Of a DNA stretch of 64,000 bases, positions 1 through 12,086 are shown in pieces. The notes under the pieces were generated by a model, which worked only from the letters and a program-made list of their open reading frames with translations, ran no database searches and had not been told where the DNA came from. Position numbers and translations under genes: made by a program. Every line of letters starts with the position of its first letter. The first letter of the stretch is position 1. This DNA is from Eulemur rufifrons (lineage: Eukaryota; Chordata; Mammalia; Primates; Lemuridae): the NCBI RefSeq assembly GCF_041146395.1, contig NC_091006.1:2734001-2798000 (forward strand). Direction: 5' to 3'.

Positions 1-264
1 GCTTGTTTTCTCAGAGTTCTTACCCTATGCATTTCAGATTTTACCTAAATTTTAAGAAACACACTCACAAGTAGCAGTGATGAATTTCTTGCAGAGCAAG
101 AATGCGTTGTTGCACAACTTCTAGACCTTGCACAAGAGCACAAAAGGTTTATCGTGTATTTTAATGTGCCTTTTATGCAATGTAATAGATTTTACATGGT
201 GGCAATATCTGTTCCTTGGCTTTTTATGCGGCCATTCTAGTCCTTCACTGTCCCCATCTATGCA
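1..264. other. ZNF507 intron, nothing recognised
   Basis: Unique-looking, mildly AT-rich DNA upstream of a MIR. I see no exon, RNA gene or repeat that I can name. It is taken as ZNF507 intron because the first ZNF507 exon in the window is at 13672. Confidence 0.4.
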
Positions 265-495
265 TCTGGGCAGTACAGCTTCATAGAGGCCTGGCTCGGG
301 GGAGATAATCCTGGGATTGAACCTGAGCTCTCACACTTATGGGATTTGTGACCTTGAACAAACTGTTTCACCTCTCTGTGCTTGGTTCTGTCATTTATAG
401 AATGAAAATGTTGAAGGTTGTAAGGATTAAATGCAATGCCGTGTAAGGTACTAGCACATAATAAACAGCCAGTAAAGGGTAGCTGTCTAATAGTT
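265..495 (+). mobile_element. MIR SINE
   Basis: The order of recognisable MIR blocks (a TGACCTTGAACAAA-like block, then CTCTCTGTGCTTGGTTCTGTCAT, then AAGGATTAAATGCA and a tail with AGTAAAGGGTAG) runs in the sense direction. Old and diverged. Confidence 0.7.
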
Positions 496-1110
496 ACTGG
501 GCCCGGCTTTTATTCTCATCCCTTCTCAATGATTCATTGTCTAACAAAAAAAGGAGAGAAAGGGAAGAAAAGGCTGTTGACCTCTCATCCTTTGAGAAAC
601 AAAGACTAATTCTGTTCCTGGGTAGGCAGGCACAGCCTACCTTAGAAGAGAAATGCTGTGCCCCATGCTGTCACTGCTGAGGTCCCCATGCCATGTCTGG
701 CTGCTTTAAAGGCAGTGTCTTGGGGAACATCCATGCTCTAGAAAGGTCCCAGGTGTGGACTGTACACTTCTTATACCCCACTGGTGACGGTGGAATGTCA
801 AGCTAAGCCTCCTTTCCCATATGAAACTGGGGAGAATACTGCCTCATAAGGCTTTGTGAAGAGTAATGAGATTATGTTGCCTGATGTACTGAAGAGGCTG
901 GCTCCCTTTTTTTGCTCATGAAGTCATGAGGTCATCCCAGAAACTCTATCCTTACTACAGAATGGAGAGCTGTTTTCCATTCCTGTGTAAGGACAGGGAA
1001 AAATTAAAATGGCCTCATCCCATCCCAATTTCTATCAAATGCAGTTAACTTTGTTTTTATTCTGTGTAAAACATATTCCAATTATAGTTATACTTGCTAT
1101 TTATTTATTT
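496..1110. other. intronic DNA, no gene seen
   Basis: Contains a short purine-rich run (about 545-575) and otherwise unremarkable sequence. No splice-flanked reading frame or named repeat recognised. Confidence 0.4.
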
Positions 1111-1111
1111 A

Positions 1112-1400
1112 ATTTTACTTTGTGGGGAGGGACAGAGTCTCCTTTCGCCCCAGCTAGAGTGCAGTGGTGTCAGCCTAGCTCACTACAACCTCAAACTCCT
1201 GGGCTCAAGCTATCTTCCTGCCTCAGCCTCCCAAGAAGCCGGGACTACAGGTGTGTGCCAACACACTAGGCTAATTTTTTCTATTTTTAGTAGAGACGGG
1301 GTCTCACTCTTGCTCAGGCTGGTCTCAAACTCCTGGCCTCAAGCCATCCTCACTCCTCACAAAGTGCTAGGATTACAGGCATGAGCCACAACGCCAGGCC
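1112..1400 (-). mobile_element. Alu SINE, antisense
   Basis: Reads as the reverse complement of a dimeric Alu: it opens with a degraded T-rich tail and ACAGAGTCTC, has CTCAGCCTCCCAAGAAGCC in the middle, and ends with AGGATTACAGGCATGAGCCAC near the head. The open frames across it are Alu artefacts. Confidence 0.9.
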
Positions 1401-1714
1401 TATACCTTCTATTTATAAAATTGACCCCAAAGTTTTACTGAAAGGTTTGATTCAAAGTTTTTCAATATTAGATTGTCCTCAGTTTAGTTTAATACTGCAG
1501 TACTAGAATTCCCCTGATTTACATCCCCCTAATACCACTGTTGTGGAGAACAAGATGGGAGAACAAAACGTTTTTCTGAGGTTACCAGGTTTCTAACCAT
1601 ATGACATTGAACCCATTTTCCCTTAGAAACACAATTGTCTTTGGTACTTAGGTTCTGAAACTCCAGTGTGGCAGGGGGAGCAAAAGGATGTAGAGGAGAG
1701 CATGTGGGCTTTGC

Positions 1715-1775
1715 ACTACATACAGTACTCAGCACACTGCCTGGCACATGGTAGGTGCTCAGTAAATGTTGACTG
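1715..1775 (+). mobile_element. MIR or L2 3' tail fragment
   Basis: The phrase TGCCTGGCACATGGTAGGTG followed by CTCAGTAAATGTTGACTGA is the usual 3' end of MIR/L2 elements. Too short to decide between them. Confidence 0.5.
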
Positions 1776-1937
1776 ACAGTTACCTGCATACCTCAGGTTT
1801 TCTCATATATAAAATGGCTCTCATTCTGTAAGTTTATTGTATAAGCTTAATTTATTATTGAAAATAAATGTGTAGTGTTATTACTATGCTTTTTCTTCCT
1901 TAAGTGGAAGAGCTACAACTTCAAATATTTAAGTTGA

Positions 1938-1993
1938 ATTTTTTTAATACTCAGTCCAATTTTAATACCCGGTCCAATTTTAATACCCGGTCC
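1938..1993. repeat. 18-bp tandem repeat, about 3 copies
   Basis: Two exact adjacent copies of AATTTTAATACCCGGTCC (1958-1975 and 1976-1993) are preceded by a degenerate copy ending CTCAGTCC. A decayed AATACCC partial follows. Confidence 0.85.
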
Positions 1994-2102
1994 AAAAATA
2001 CCCAATTTTTCCCTAAATGTTTCAAAATATACTTTAAGAATGAGTTGTTCACATCAGGAACCAAACAAAGTCCAAACACTGCATTTGATTGATAAGTCTC
2101 CT

Positions 2103-2147
2103 AAGTCTCTCCCTCTCGCTCCCTCCCTCCCTCTCTCCCCCCCTCCA
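2103..2147. repeat. CT-rich low-complexity tract
   Basis: About 45 bases made almost only of C and T (CTCCCTCCCTCCCTCTCTCC and similar). Confidence 0.9.
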
Positions 2148-2159
2148 AATTTTTTAAAT

Positions 2160-3470
2160 TGACTTTGTAATTGAAGTTAGCATACATCCTAAAAATTGCA
2201 TAAATCATAAAGGTACAGCCTGATGAATGATCGCAAATTAAAATGTTGTATGCTTGCAACATAAAAAAACCACCTTCATAGGCCTTCCAGTCATTGACTA
2301 TCCCTCCTTTCTGGTAACCACTATCTTGAATTCTAACATTATTAACATTATTAATTAGTTTTGCCTGTTTTTGAACCTAGTAGAAATGGAATCGTATGGT
2401 AAATATTCTTTTTTATGTCCAGGTTTTTTCACTCAACATCACTCCATGTGTGTGGTGTGTGTGTATAATTCAGTGTAGCACTAATACATTTCACTGCTAT
2501 ATAATATTTCATTGTAAGACTATACCACAGTTTTTTCTTTCTACTTATTGATAGATACTTGGGTTATTGCCTAGTTTTTCTCCTCATTATGGATAATGTC
2601 ATTCTGAACATTCTTTCACATGTTTTTTGGGTGCATATGTGAAATTAGTCCATGTCTATTGAGTTTATAGCAAGGAGTGGAATTTCTTGGTAAGTGGGCA
2701 CGCATATATGTTCAGCCTCAGCAGATATTGTCAGCACATTTCCAAACTGGTTGTACCAGTTCATATCCTTACCATCACTTTGTATTGTCAGTCTTTAATC
2801 TTTATCATTCCAGTAGGTGTATTGTGGTTTTAGTTTGCATTTCCCTGATAATTTATGAAGTTGAGCATCTTTTCATTTGTTTTATGGGCTATTTCCCATT
2901 TCTTTATTGGATGGATTGTCTGCCTTTTTCTTACTGACTTTTTAGGAGTTGTATATATTCTTAATTACAAGTCATTTGTTATATATATTGCAGATACCTT
3001 CTTTTTTTTTTTTTTTTAAATTTTGTTTTTTCAGACTGAGTCTCACTCTGTTGCCTAGGCTAGAGTGCCGTGGCTTCAGCCTAGTTCACAGCAACCTCAG
3101 ACTCCTGGGCTCAAGTGGTCCTTCTGCCTCAGCCTCTCAACTAGCTGGGATGACAGGCATGCACCACCACTCCTGGCTAATTTTTTCTATTTTTAGTAGA
3201 GATGGGGTCCCACTCTTGTTCAGGCTGGTCTCCAACTCCTGAGCTCAAGCCATCCTCCCAGCTCGGCCTCCCAGAGTGCTAGGACTACCAGGCGTGAGCC
3301 ACCAGCCTTACAGCTATCTTCTTAACCATGGCTTGCCTTTCTACCCTCTCAGTGATGTCTTTTGATGAACAGAAATTTTCTAGTTTTAATGCATTCAAGT
3401 CTATTAATCTTTTTCTTTGTGTTTAGGGCTTTTTTGTCTTTAATTTTTTTTTTCTTAAATAATCTGGTAA
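2160..3470 (-). mobile_element. old L1 fragment, antisense, split by an Alu
   Basis: 2160-3000 and 3313-3470 are parts of one antisense L1 ORF2/3' region. The block with ACTGGTTGTACCAGTTCATA, the GTTTTAGTTTGCATTTCCCTGA block and the later CTTTTGATGAACAGAAATTTT block follow the order of L1 read backwards. The Alu at 3001-3312 sits between them. Many stops, so no function. Confidence 0.75.
3001..3312 (-). mobile_element. Alu SINE, antisense, nested in L1
   Basis: A poly-T start (3003-3018) is followed by AGACTGAGTCTCACTCTGTT, the two monomers in reverse, and TAGGACTACCAGGCGTGAGC at the head end. It interrupts the antisense L1 on both sides. Confidence 0.9.
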
Positions 3471-3717
3471 GCAAGGTAGATGACAATACAGAAATAAAAA
3501 TGTGTGTGATTCTCAGGATGGTACATCAACTGGGCTGAAAGTACTGTACTGTGTGCCTATGTATTAATGAGCCCAATTTTCTAGTATTGCACAAAAACTA
3601 AAAGAGAAATCTCAAAAAATTCCAGAAAGATTTTGAGCAGTGGGAATGACAGTTTGAATAGGAATGGCAGGTTGCCTCTCAGTATGGTCAGTCATGATAG
3701 GATCTTTGAATAAATAT

Positions 3718-3955
3718 ATTGGAAATAATAGCTAACATTTTTTAGAAGACTTTGTGGGCCAGGCAATGTACTAAGTGCTCAATGTATGTCAGCTAACTTA
3801 ATCCTCACAACAGCCCAGTACATAGGAATAATTACTACTCCTATTTTGTAGATATGGAAACAGAGGCTAGGATAAGTTAAATAACTTTCCTCAGGTCTCA
3901 CGAGTGGCAGAGCCAGGGCTTGAACCCTGGCTCCTAATGACCATGCTGTCCTACC
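3718..3955 (-). mobile_element. MIR SINE, antisense
   Basis: Reverse-oriented MIR core: AATCCTCACAACAGCCCAGT, ATTTTGTAGATATGGAAACAG, and AGTGGCAGAGCCAGGGCTTG appear in the expected order. One of the clearest MIRs in the window. Confidence 0.85.
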
Positions 3956-5559
3956 TGTCTGTGCTATGCCAGGGAGATCTCTTCACGAAGTGTACTGCTG
4001 CTGCGTGCCAGACCACCCCTACCTGGTGTGAAACATCATCTATTCCATTATGCTGAGGCATTCTGTAGGTCAGGAATTTGGAAAGGGCACATAGAGATGG
4101 CTTGTCTCTGTCCCATGCAGTCTTGGGTCTCAGCAGGGAAGACTCGAAGGCAGGTGACTCAGACAGTTGGGTATTATGGGCATCTGAGGGCTCCCTCACC
4201 ACAGGACGCTGGCTGATGCTGGCTGTTGGTTGGGCCTCAGCCTGGAACACATACATGTGATTTCTCCTCCTGGACTTTGCAGGGATGCTAGTCCCAAAAA
4301 GAACCTTCTCAGACAGGAAGTAGGCAAAAGCTGTATTGCCTGTTATGACCTACCCTTGGAAGTCACATGCCATCACTTTCCACCACAGTTACAGACTTAA
4401 GTTTACTCTTTTAATCTGTGGGCATATTGACTTTTTAGTCTGGTATTGGCTTGGGGAAAAACTCAAGTCTTTGAAAAACATGAATTTGTTTTAAGGAAAA
4501 CACTTCAGCAGATAGTTTGATTTGGAGGGAAAACATATGTTTTATTTTGAAGGGATAAATTGTTTTTCACAGTGGCATGTAAAGACTTCTCAGGTTCATC
4601 ACAAAATTTGAAGTGGCTGTTTTTCTGGGCCCTATTTATTTATTTGCATGCATAAAAAATGAATTGAATGTGGTAAGACAATCCCTACTGCATATTTTCT
4701 ATTGAAATCCTGGTATGTATGTTTTAATCACACTTGAGTCACCCCAAATCTTGTAAGACATCCAGTGTGTCTGCTTTCTCCTACCTCAAAGGCAGTGTCC
4801 TAATTGAATCAGACCGGGAAACTAACCAGGTACGGCCCAGGCCAAGGAAATGGGAGTGTTTGACCAGCACTCTCATCTCCATGGGGTTCTGAGACTGAAG
4901 TAACTGACATTAGCAATGGGAGAAACCTGCAAAAAAACTCAGTCCCAAGCTTTTTAGCCAGGTTCGAGAAGTCTTGTGTTTCCATGTTGGCTTTCTTTTG
5001 GTTGCCAAAGTAGCCTCCTTGTATCAGGAAAAATTAATTTTCCATACTGGTACGGGTGGGGTTTTATTGGATGACTCAGAAATTGTGTTCATTTTGGCAT
5101 TCCAACGTTTTGGGCCAGTGGTGGCCTTATTTATGGCTACTTGAGGAGACCAGCAATTGAGTTCTCAGGGTGTTCACGTATTTCCTCGTGTCACAGGTGT
5201 GACTTTGCCTTGATAGACTTGAATAATTGAAGTACAAAATGGCTCCATCATCAGGAGCACCAGGCAGTTCCACTAAAGGAGCAAAACAAAATTATGGCAG
5301 ATGATGTTATGATAAATATGCCCATACGCTGCTATTCTTTTGTCAATGCAGTTTTGTTTGGCTTAGATTTTTTTTGCTCAGTGGATGGGGTGGGGTAGGT
5401 AGAAGCAATTTATCCTAAATGGAAATGTGAACATTACTGGTCTGTTGGTGAGGTGGTTAGAAATGATTTGTTAGACATAGCCTCTGTTTTAAAATGTTAC
5501 TCTCTTCTTTTGCATACATTTTATTCTGTATATTTGAGGTTTATACCATAATATTATAG
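3956..5559. other. ZNF507 intron, no gene recognised
   Basis: About 1.6 kb without a repeat I can name and without a convincing exon. Short open frames at 3951-4260 on both strands lack splice sites and similarity I recognise. Confidence 0.35.
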
Positions 5560-5613
5560 GATACATATAGATGGTAAAATGGTTACTATATTGAAGCAAA
5601 TTCACTTGTCATC

Positions 5614-5950
<337 letters not shown>

Positions 5951-6072
5951 ATTCACTTGTCATCTTCCATAGTTTACTTATTTTTGTGACAAGAACAGCT
6001 AAATCTACTTATTTAACAAAAATCTCTAATACTGTAAAATTTTAACTATAGTCCTCATGTTGTACATTAGAT

Positions 6073-6262
6073 CTGCAGTCCCCAACCCCCGGGCCATGGC
6101 CTGGTACTGGTCTGTGGCTGGTTAGGAAAACAGGGTCCTGCATCACTGCCTGAGCTCTGCCTCTGCCTGGGTCCCCACCCCCCACCTCCCCCACCTGCTT
6201 TTTGTGGAAAAATTGTCTTCCATAAAACCGGTCCCTGGTGCCAAAAAGGTTGGGGACTGCTG
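6073..6262. mobile_element. hAT-type MITE with 8-bp TSD
   Basis: The ends form inverted repeats: CTGCAGTCCCCAAC at the left, and GTTGGGGACTGCTG at the right. The element is flanked on both sides by CATTAGAT (6065-6072 and 6263-6270). An 8-bp duplication is the signature of hAT transposons. The inner part (ATAAAACCGGTCCCTGG) resembles a common MER1-group MITE; I do not fix the family name. Confidence 0.9.
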
Positions 6263-7620
6263 CATTAGATTTCCAGACAGGTTCATCCTACATATCTGCT
6301 ACATTGTATCCTTTGGCTTACCTCTCTCCATTTCTTCCCCCTCTACTCCACCCCAGTAACCACTATTTTATTCTCTATCTCTGTATTTTTTACTTTTCCT
6401 TTTTTGGATTCCACATATAAGTGAGATCATGCAGTATTTGTCTTTTGGTGTCTTGCTTATTTCACATAGCATAATGTCCACCAGGTCCATCCATGTGATA
6501 ATAAATGGCAGGATCTCCTTTTATAAGGCTGAATAATATTCCATTGTATTTTTACACCACAACTTCTTTATCTGTCCATCAGTGGACACTTAACGTTGTT
6601 TCCGTATCTCAGCTGTTGTGCATAATGCTGCAATAAACATGGGAGTGCAGGTAGCTATACAAAGTGGTGATTTCTTCTCCTTTGTTAAATACCCAGAAGA
6701 AGGATTGCTGGGTCATGTGGTAGTTCTAATTTTAATTTCTTTATGAACCTCCATAGTGTCTTCCATGGCTGTACCAATCTACATTCCCACCAACAGTGTG
6801 CTAGGATTTCTTCCCCCCGCCCCCACCCTTGCCAATACTTGTTATCTGTTTTTTTCTTTTTCTTTCTTTTTTCCCTCCTCTACTCTGAAGGAACAGTTAT
6901 CTTTTTGGTAATAGCCATCCTAATGGGTGTCAGGTGATAATTTCATAGTGGTTTAATGTGTACTTAGTTCCCTGATGATGTTGACCACCTTTTCATACAC
7001 ACCTTGACCATTTTTATGTCGTCTTTGGAGAAATACCTGTTCAGATCCTCTGTTCATTTTTTAATCAGGTTATTTGTTTTTCTGGTATTGAGGTGTAAGA
7101 GTTCTTTATAAATTTTGGATATTAACTCCTTATGCTGTTTGCAAATATTACTTCCCTGTCCCTAGGTTGCCTTTTCATTTTGTTGATTGCTTTCTCTGCA
7201 GTACAGAAGCTTTTTAGTTTGTTGTAGTCCCGTTTATTTATTTTTGCTTTTGTAGCCTGAGCTGTTGGTTTCATATTCAAAAAATCACTGCCAACACCAG
7301 TGTCAAGGAGATTTTCCCCTAAATTCTCTTCTAGGAGTTTTATGGTTTCTGGTTTTACATTTAGGAACTTTATCCATTGGAGTTGATTTTTGTGTGTGGT
7401 ATAAGATACAGGTCCAGTTTCATTCTTCTGCATGTGGACATCCAGTATTCCCAGCACCATTTGTTGAAGAGACTGTTCTTTCGTCATTGTGTCCTCTTGG
7501 TGCCCTCGTCAAAAATTAGCCAACCGTATGTGTTTAGATTTATTTGTGGGTTCTCTGTCCTGTTGCATTGGTCTGTGTTTCTGTTTTTATGCCAATAGCA
7601 TACTATCAAAACATGTTTTC

Positions 7621-8959
7621 TATTATTTGTTCTTTCTCTGAGTACTACATGTACAGATCAAAAGCCTTAAGAATGGGTCTGTCCCAGGAATGTTCTTAAC
7701 TCGGGAAAAGGAAGAGAAGGAAATCAAGGTGGGGCACACGGTCTCAAAGGAATGTTGGTAATGTTCTGTGTCCTAACTATGAGTGCTCATTTTTTCTTTA
7801 TTATTCTTGAAGGTTCTTGGGTGAAAATGAACTTTATCCTAAAGGGTAATCAGTAATGCATTTATATTGACGTACAAGGTATTTGTTATATTAACGGCAT
7901 TGTTTATAATCTCAAAAAGATCAAAAATATCCTCGATTTATATTACTTAGCAGAGTGGTTTATGTTATACTTTTCATAGGATGGAACATTATACCCCGTT
8001 GAAAATGCATAATTCTTAACTTTAGAAAATACTCATGGAACATTGTCAAAACTAGGATTAAAAATCTATAGAATGATTCTGCTTTTGCCTCAGATCTACA
8101 TATGTACATTAAAAAAGAACAGGAAGTTATGCAAGTAGTTTTTTAGTTTTTGTGTTTGTACTTGCCTGTATATTCCATTTTTGTACAAGAAATATAGATT
8201 ATATAATCAGAAAAAGTTTTAAAGACAGCATTTGCTGACCAGTTGAGTGGAACAAAAATTGGTGGAACAGCAATTTAAACTAACCATCATAAGCAGGGGG
8301 CTCTCATTTCAGACAACATAGTGGACTGGATAACCTGAACAGCTCTCCAAATGATGACTAATATGCTGGATGAGTATCTTAAATGTTTTACTTCTGCAGT
8401 TCCTGTCAGGAAAATCGAGAAACTGCAGAGGTAAAAACCAAAGTAAAAGCAGGTACCCTGTAAGGTAAATGAGCTCTACCTGTTAACATGGATGGATCTT
8501 GTTTTGTTTTCTTTCTAATTATCCCCAAGTCTGTGACATGGATCTCAAGAACACGGAACTAAAGATACAGAAGCAAGTCACAGAAGAACACATAAAGTAT
8601 GATTCTGTTTATATACTCAAAAACATGCAAACAAACAGTTGTTTAGTGATACACAAAAGTAAAACTAAGGAAAAACAAGCAAATCATACAATAACAAATT
8701 TCAGACAGGTGTGCTTCTTTTCGAGGAGGAAAGGGTATGAGATCTTGGAGGGACACTCAAAGAGCTCTTAAGGTAGTGGTGATGTTCTTCTTTAGCAGAT
8801 GTAGTTTACAGTGTTTATTATTTTTTTTCAATTGCATATCTGTGGGAGAAGTAATGGTGAGAAAATGGAATTAAGTATGTAGATTTTGTAGGTAGTTCAG
8901 TTTCTTAATTGTTGTTTTGAATGGTGAGTAGAAAAAATAAAAACTGTTTTTTCCCTACT
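7621..8959. other. ZNF507 intron, possible old repeat, not assigned
   Basis: AT-rich DNA with phrases near 8380-8640 that feel like the 3' part of an old LINE or LTR element, but I cannot name it. A 90-codon frame at 8499-8771 shows no domain and no convincing splice sites. Confidence 0.3.
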
Positions 8960-9470
8960 CTCACCTCACAATAATCAACATAGAAGACTTCTGTGACCAA
9001 CCAAGCAATTGGTTCTGCAGCTGACACCAACTGGGTATCCTCCAGAACACTGTGTATACTAGTTTCTTATAAGGGATGTTACAAAGGGTACAGATGAGGA
9101 GATAATGTACAGGATGAGCTATGGAGGATGAGGTGGGAGCTTCCATGCCCTCTCTGGGCACAACACCTTCAACTATCTGGAAGCTCTCCAAACTCTGTCC
9201 TTTTGGGCTTTGTGGAGGCTTCATTACTATGTGGGCATGACTGATCAAACCACTGGCCATTGGTGATCAACTTAACCTTCATTCCTCTCCCCTCCTTGGA
9301 AGTTGGAGGGTGGGGCTGGAAGTTCTAACTGTCTACTCCTGCTTGGGTGCTTCCTGTGACCAGCCCTCATCCTGAAGGGCTGCCTGCCCTCAGTCAACTC
9401 ATTAGCATACAAAAAGACATTAATTTGGAAATTTTAAGGACTTTAGGAGTTGTATGCAAGTATGGGCTTT
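8960..9470 (-). mobile_element. LTR-type endogenous retrovirus relic, antisense
   Basis: Shares long phrases with the element at 36330-36960 (for example the CATTGGTGATCAACTTAACC-like and CATCCTGAAGGGCTGCC-like blocks), both read antisense. I recognise the block order as that of a solo LTR, family not assigned. No viral coding frame is present. Confidence 0.55.
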
Positions 9471-9559
9471 TCCGTTTCTTCTGGTCATTTATTCTGTACC
9501 TCACTAGTATTTTTAAAGTTTTCTTCATGCATATTATTATGTATATTTCTTATTTTGCA

Positions 9560-9605
9560 TGTGTGTATATGCATACACATATATGTGTATATATATATGT
9601 ATGCA
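9560..9605. repeat. TG/TA microsatellite
   Basis: Alternating purine-pyrimidine run of mixed TG, CA and TA steps, ending in TATATATATATGTATG. Confidence 0.8.
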
Positions 9606-9809
9606 AGTAGTCCTCAGTTTGTACAATAGCATGGGGCTGTAAAAATGACCAGTGACTGTGCACTTTGGAACCATGCAAAGTGATCTTAATAATAAATTAC
9701 AATTGTTCCATGAACTTTAAATTTTTATCTTAAAACAGTAAAACCTCCCTTACTGTCAGTTATATAGGGAAATGAAAACTAGGAAAAGTAATATTTATTT
9801 AGAACACTG

Positions 9810-10211
9810 TGTTTCTGAGTCAGTTTTCTGTTGCTATAAACGAATACCTAAGATTGGGTAATTGATTAAAAAAAAGACTTTTTTTAGCTCACAGTTCTAC
9901 AGGATAGTTCAAGGCGTGGCCCTGGCTTTTGATGAGGGCTTTTATGCTTTGTCACAACAAGGCAGAGAAAGTGAAAAAGGAAGAGGATGTATACGAAGAA
10001 GAGAAAAACTGAGGGGCGTCCTGGCTTTATAACAACCCACTCTCGGGAACTGATCCACGCCCATGAGAACCAGTCCAGTCTCAGAAGAGCGAGAGCTCAT
10101 TACCGGGAGAACAGCACCAAGCCAAATACTTCCCACTAGGCCCCACCCCCAATATTGGGGATCAGATTTCAGCCTGAGTTTTGATGGTGATAAACCATAT
10201 CGAAACCATAC
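9810..10211 (-). mobile_element. MaLR (MST/THE1-type) solo LTR, antisense
   Basis: TTCTGTTGCTATAAACGAAT, TTAGCTCACAGTTCTACAGG, and CCCCACCCCCAATATTGGGG occur in the order of an MST/THE1 LTR read backwards. It begins TG right after a CACTG (9805-9809). Its other end abuts the next CACTG (10212-10216). Confidence 0.8.
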
Positions 10212-10216
10212 CACTG

Positions 10217-10578
10217 TGTCTTAGTCTGTTCAGGCTGCCATAGCAAAATATCTTAGACTAGGTAATTTAGAAACAATGTAAATTTATTGCTCACGGGTCT
10301 GGAGACTAGGAAGTCCAAGACAAAGATACCAGCTGATCTGGTGTCTGCCCAGGGTTTGTGCTCTACTCCAAAGATGGTGTCCTTGCAGCAGCGTCCTCAC
10401 ACAGTGGCAGAGGTGCTCCCTCAGTCCTCTTTTATGAGGGCACAATTTCATTCACAGGGGTTCCACCCTCAAGACCTAGTCACCTTCCAAAGGTCCCACC
10501 TCTTAATGCCATCACCTTGGGAGTTAGGTTTCAACATAGGAATTTCAGGGGGGCACCCACATACATTAGATCATAGCA
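10217..10578 (-). mobile_element. MaLR (MLT1/MST-type) solo LTR with 5-bp TSD, antisense
   Basis: Begins TGTCTTAGTCTGTTCAGGCT and ends CATAGCA, so the terminal TG...CA is intact. The exact target duplication CACTG is at 10212-10216 and 10579-10583. Confidence 0.9.
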
Positions 10579-11395
10579 CACTGTAAGTAAATACATAGAA
10601 ACTTTGAGAATTAAAGTTTTTTTTTAATTTCTTTGTAAGAAACTTGTCAAGAGTGCTTTGAACAGTGCCTGCCGTCTTCTCATCGTGCCCCTCATGATGT
10701 GCAGTGAGCATCTTTTCTATGCCTTGGCAGATTGTCCGTTCTAAGCATGAGTTGGCGTTCAATATTTTATCCTTTGCTCTTTCAGTATCGTGAAACATTT
10801 CCAAGAGTTCCTTTAATGTGGAATTTTTTGCCAGCATAACTCCCTTTGGGAACCGCAGGCCTCATCTGTGTCATTAGATTCACCTTCCCCAAGATCCTCT
10901 GGCTTCACATACAGTGTCTTCAGTGGCAGTAGTGGCAGCATTCCCGTGGTCAGCTATTCGTTCTCCAGCTTACTTACATTTGTGTCTAAATGTGCTTCCA
11001 GCATTCACTTTTTGGTTTTCTGCCACACTTCTATTTTTTTGGTCAGTTCTCCTCTTTTGATTATCCATTTTTATAAAATGTCACGTGGGGTTATCCCTGG
11101 GAGACAAGGAGGTAACACAACTAACCTGCTTTGCTGTATGTGCGTGAACTGAATGGAAGCACAGTGACCCATCACAAATAGACTTTGAAAGGAGTGACAT
11201 CACTGGTCACGGTCACGATGCCTCTCTGTTCACACAGTGGACCGAAGAGCTGCCAGTGAACTTTGTGCTCCGTGATTACTCACAGTTAGCCTACCTATGC
11301 CAGTTAATAACTGAAATTTGAACAGTTATATGACTGGTGACATTTAACGAAGCCATGGTAACAAATTCATGCGTATCCATGCAAAGTGAGGGCTC

Positions 11396-12086
11396 TCAAC
11401 ACACATAGGCTTATTCCTGGGTATTTTTTCCATTGCTGTTATAAATTGTTTTTTCCTTCTTCCTAGCATTTTAATATTGTTGTTTTTATATAGGAAAGTT
11501 GTTGATCTGTGTAGAATGTTAGCTTTATGCCCTAATTGAGTTGTCTTTTTATAACGGTTTTTACTTTTCTTTTGGATTGTTAACTTATGTAACTATATAT
11601 AATCTACAAATAATTTCTCCTTCTTTCCTTTGTATTTATACCTCCTCTTTCTTTCTCTTGTCTAATTGTACTGACTAGTACCTCCATAACACTAAACAAA
11701 GGGATCGTAAACATTCTTATTTTGTTCTTGGGCTTAATGGAAATGCTTCTAGTGTTTCCTCATTAAGCTTTATATACTAGGTTTGGAGTTGGGATAGATA
11801 TATTTTATCATGTTGAAGAATTACCTATCTACCATATTGTGTAGAGAAGTTTTATCAAGAATATATATTGGTATAGAAGAGAGAGGGGAAGCTACTAAAA
11901 AAAAAAAAAAAAGATTGTACATTGTGTTTGGTATATTTATTGGGTTTAGCTGTCGTCAGCCTGATCTAAGTGCCTCCTGAGTGTGGTGGTAGGAAATACA
12001 TGGCTGTACCCATGGAGCATATTTGTTGAAAAAAAAAAAAAGGAAGAATTTTTAAAAATCTGACCTTGAATCCAATGAAACCTATA
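11396..12086. other. ZNF507 intron, no gene seen
   Basis: AT-rich, with A runs at about 11897-11914 and 12029-12041. No exon or repeat named. Confidence 0.35.

Larger units (their letters stand above)
9608..11395 (-). mobile_element. Tigger (pogo-type) DNA transposon, broken, split by two LTRs
   Basis: The minus-strand frame at 10571-10837 resembles the C-terminal tail of Tigger transposases. The outer ends look like a weak inverted repeat: AGTCCTCAGTTTG near 9609, and CAAAGTGAGGGCT near 11381. The middle is interrupted by MaLR LTRs at 9810-10578. Without them it is about 1 kb, so internally deleted as well as full of stops. Boundaries are approximate. Confidence 0.65.

Noticed and set aside
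8499..8771. 90-codon frame in the ZNF507 intron that might be another exon
   Set aside because: No zinc-finger residues, no good acceptor and donor pair at its ends, and the sequence has the look of an old repeat.
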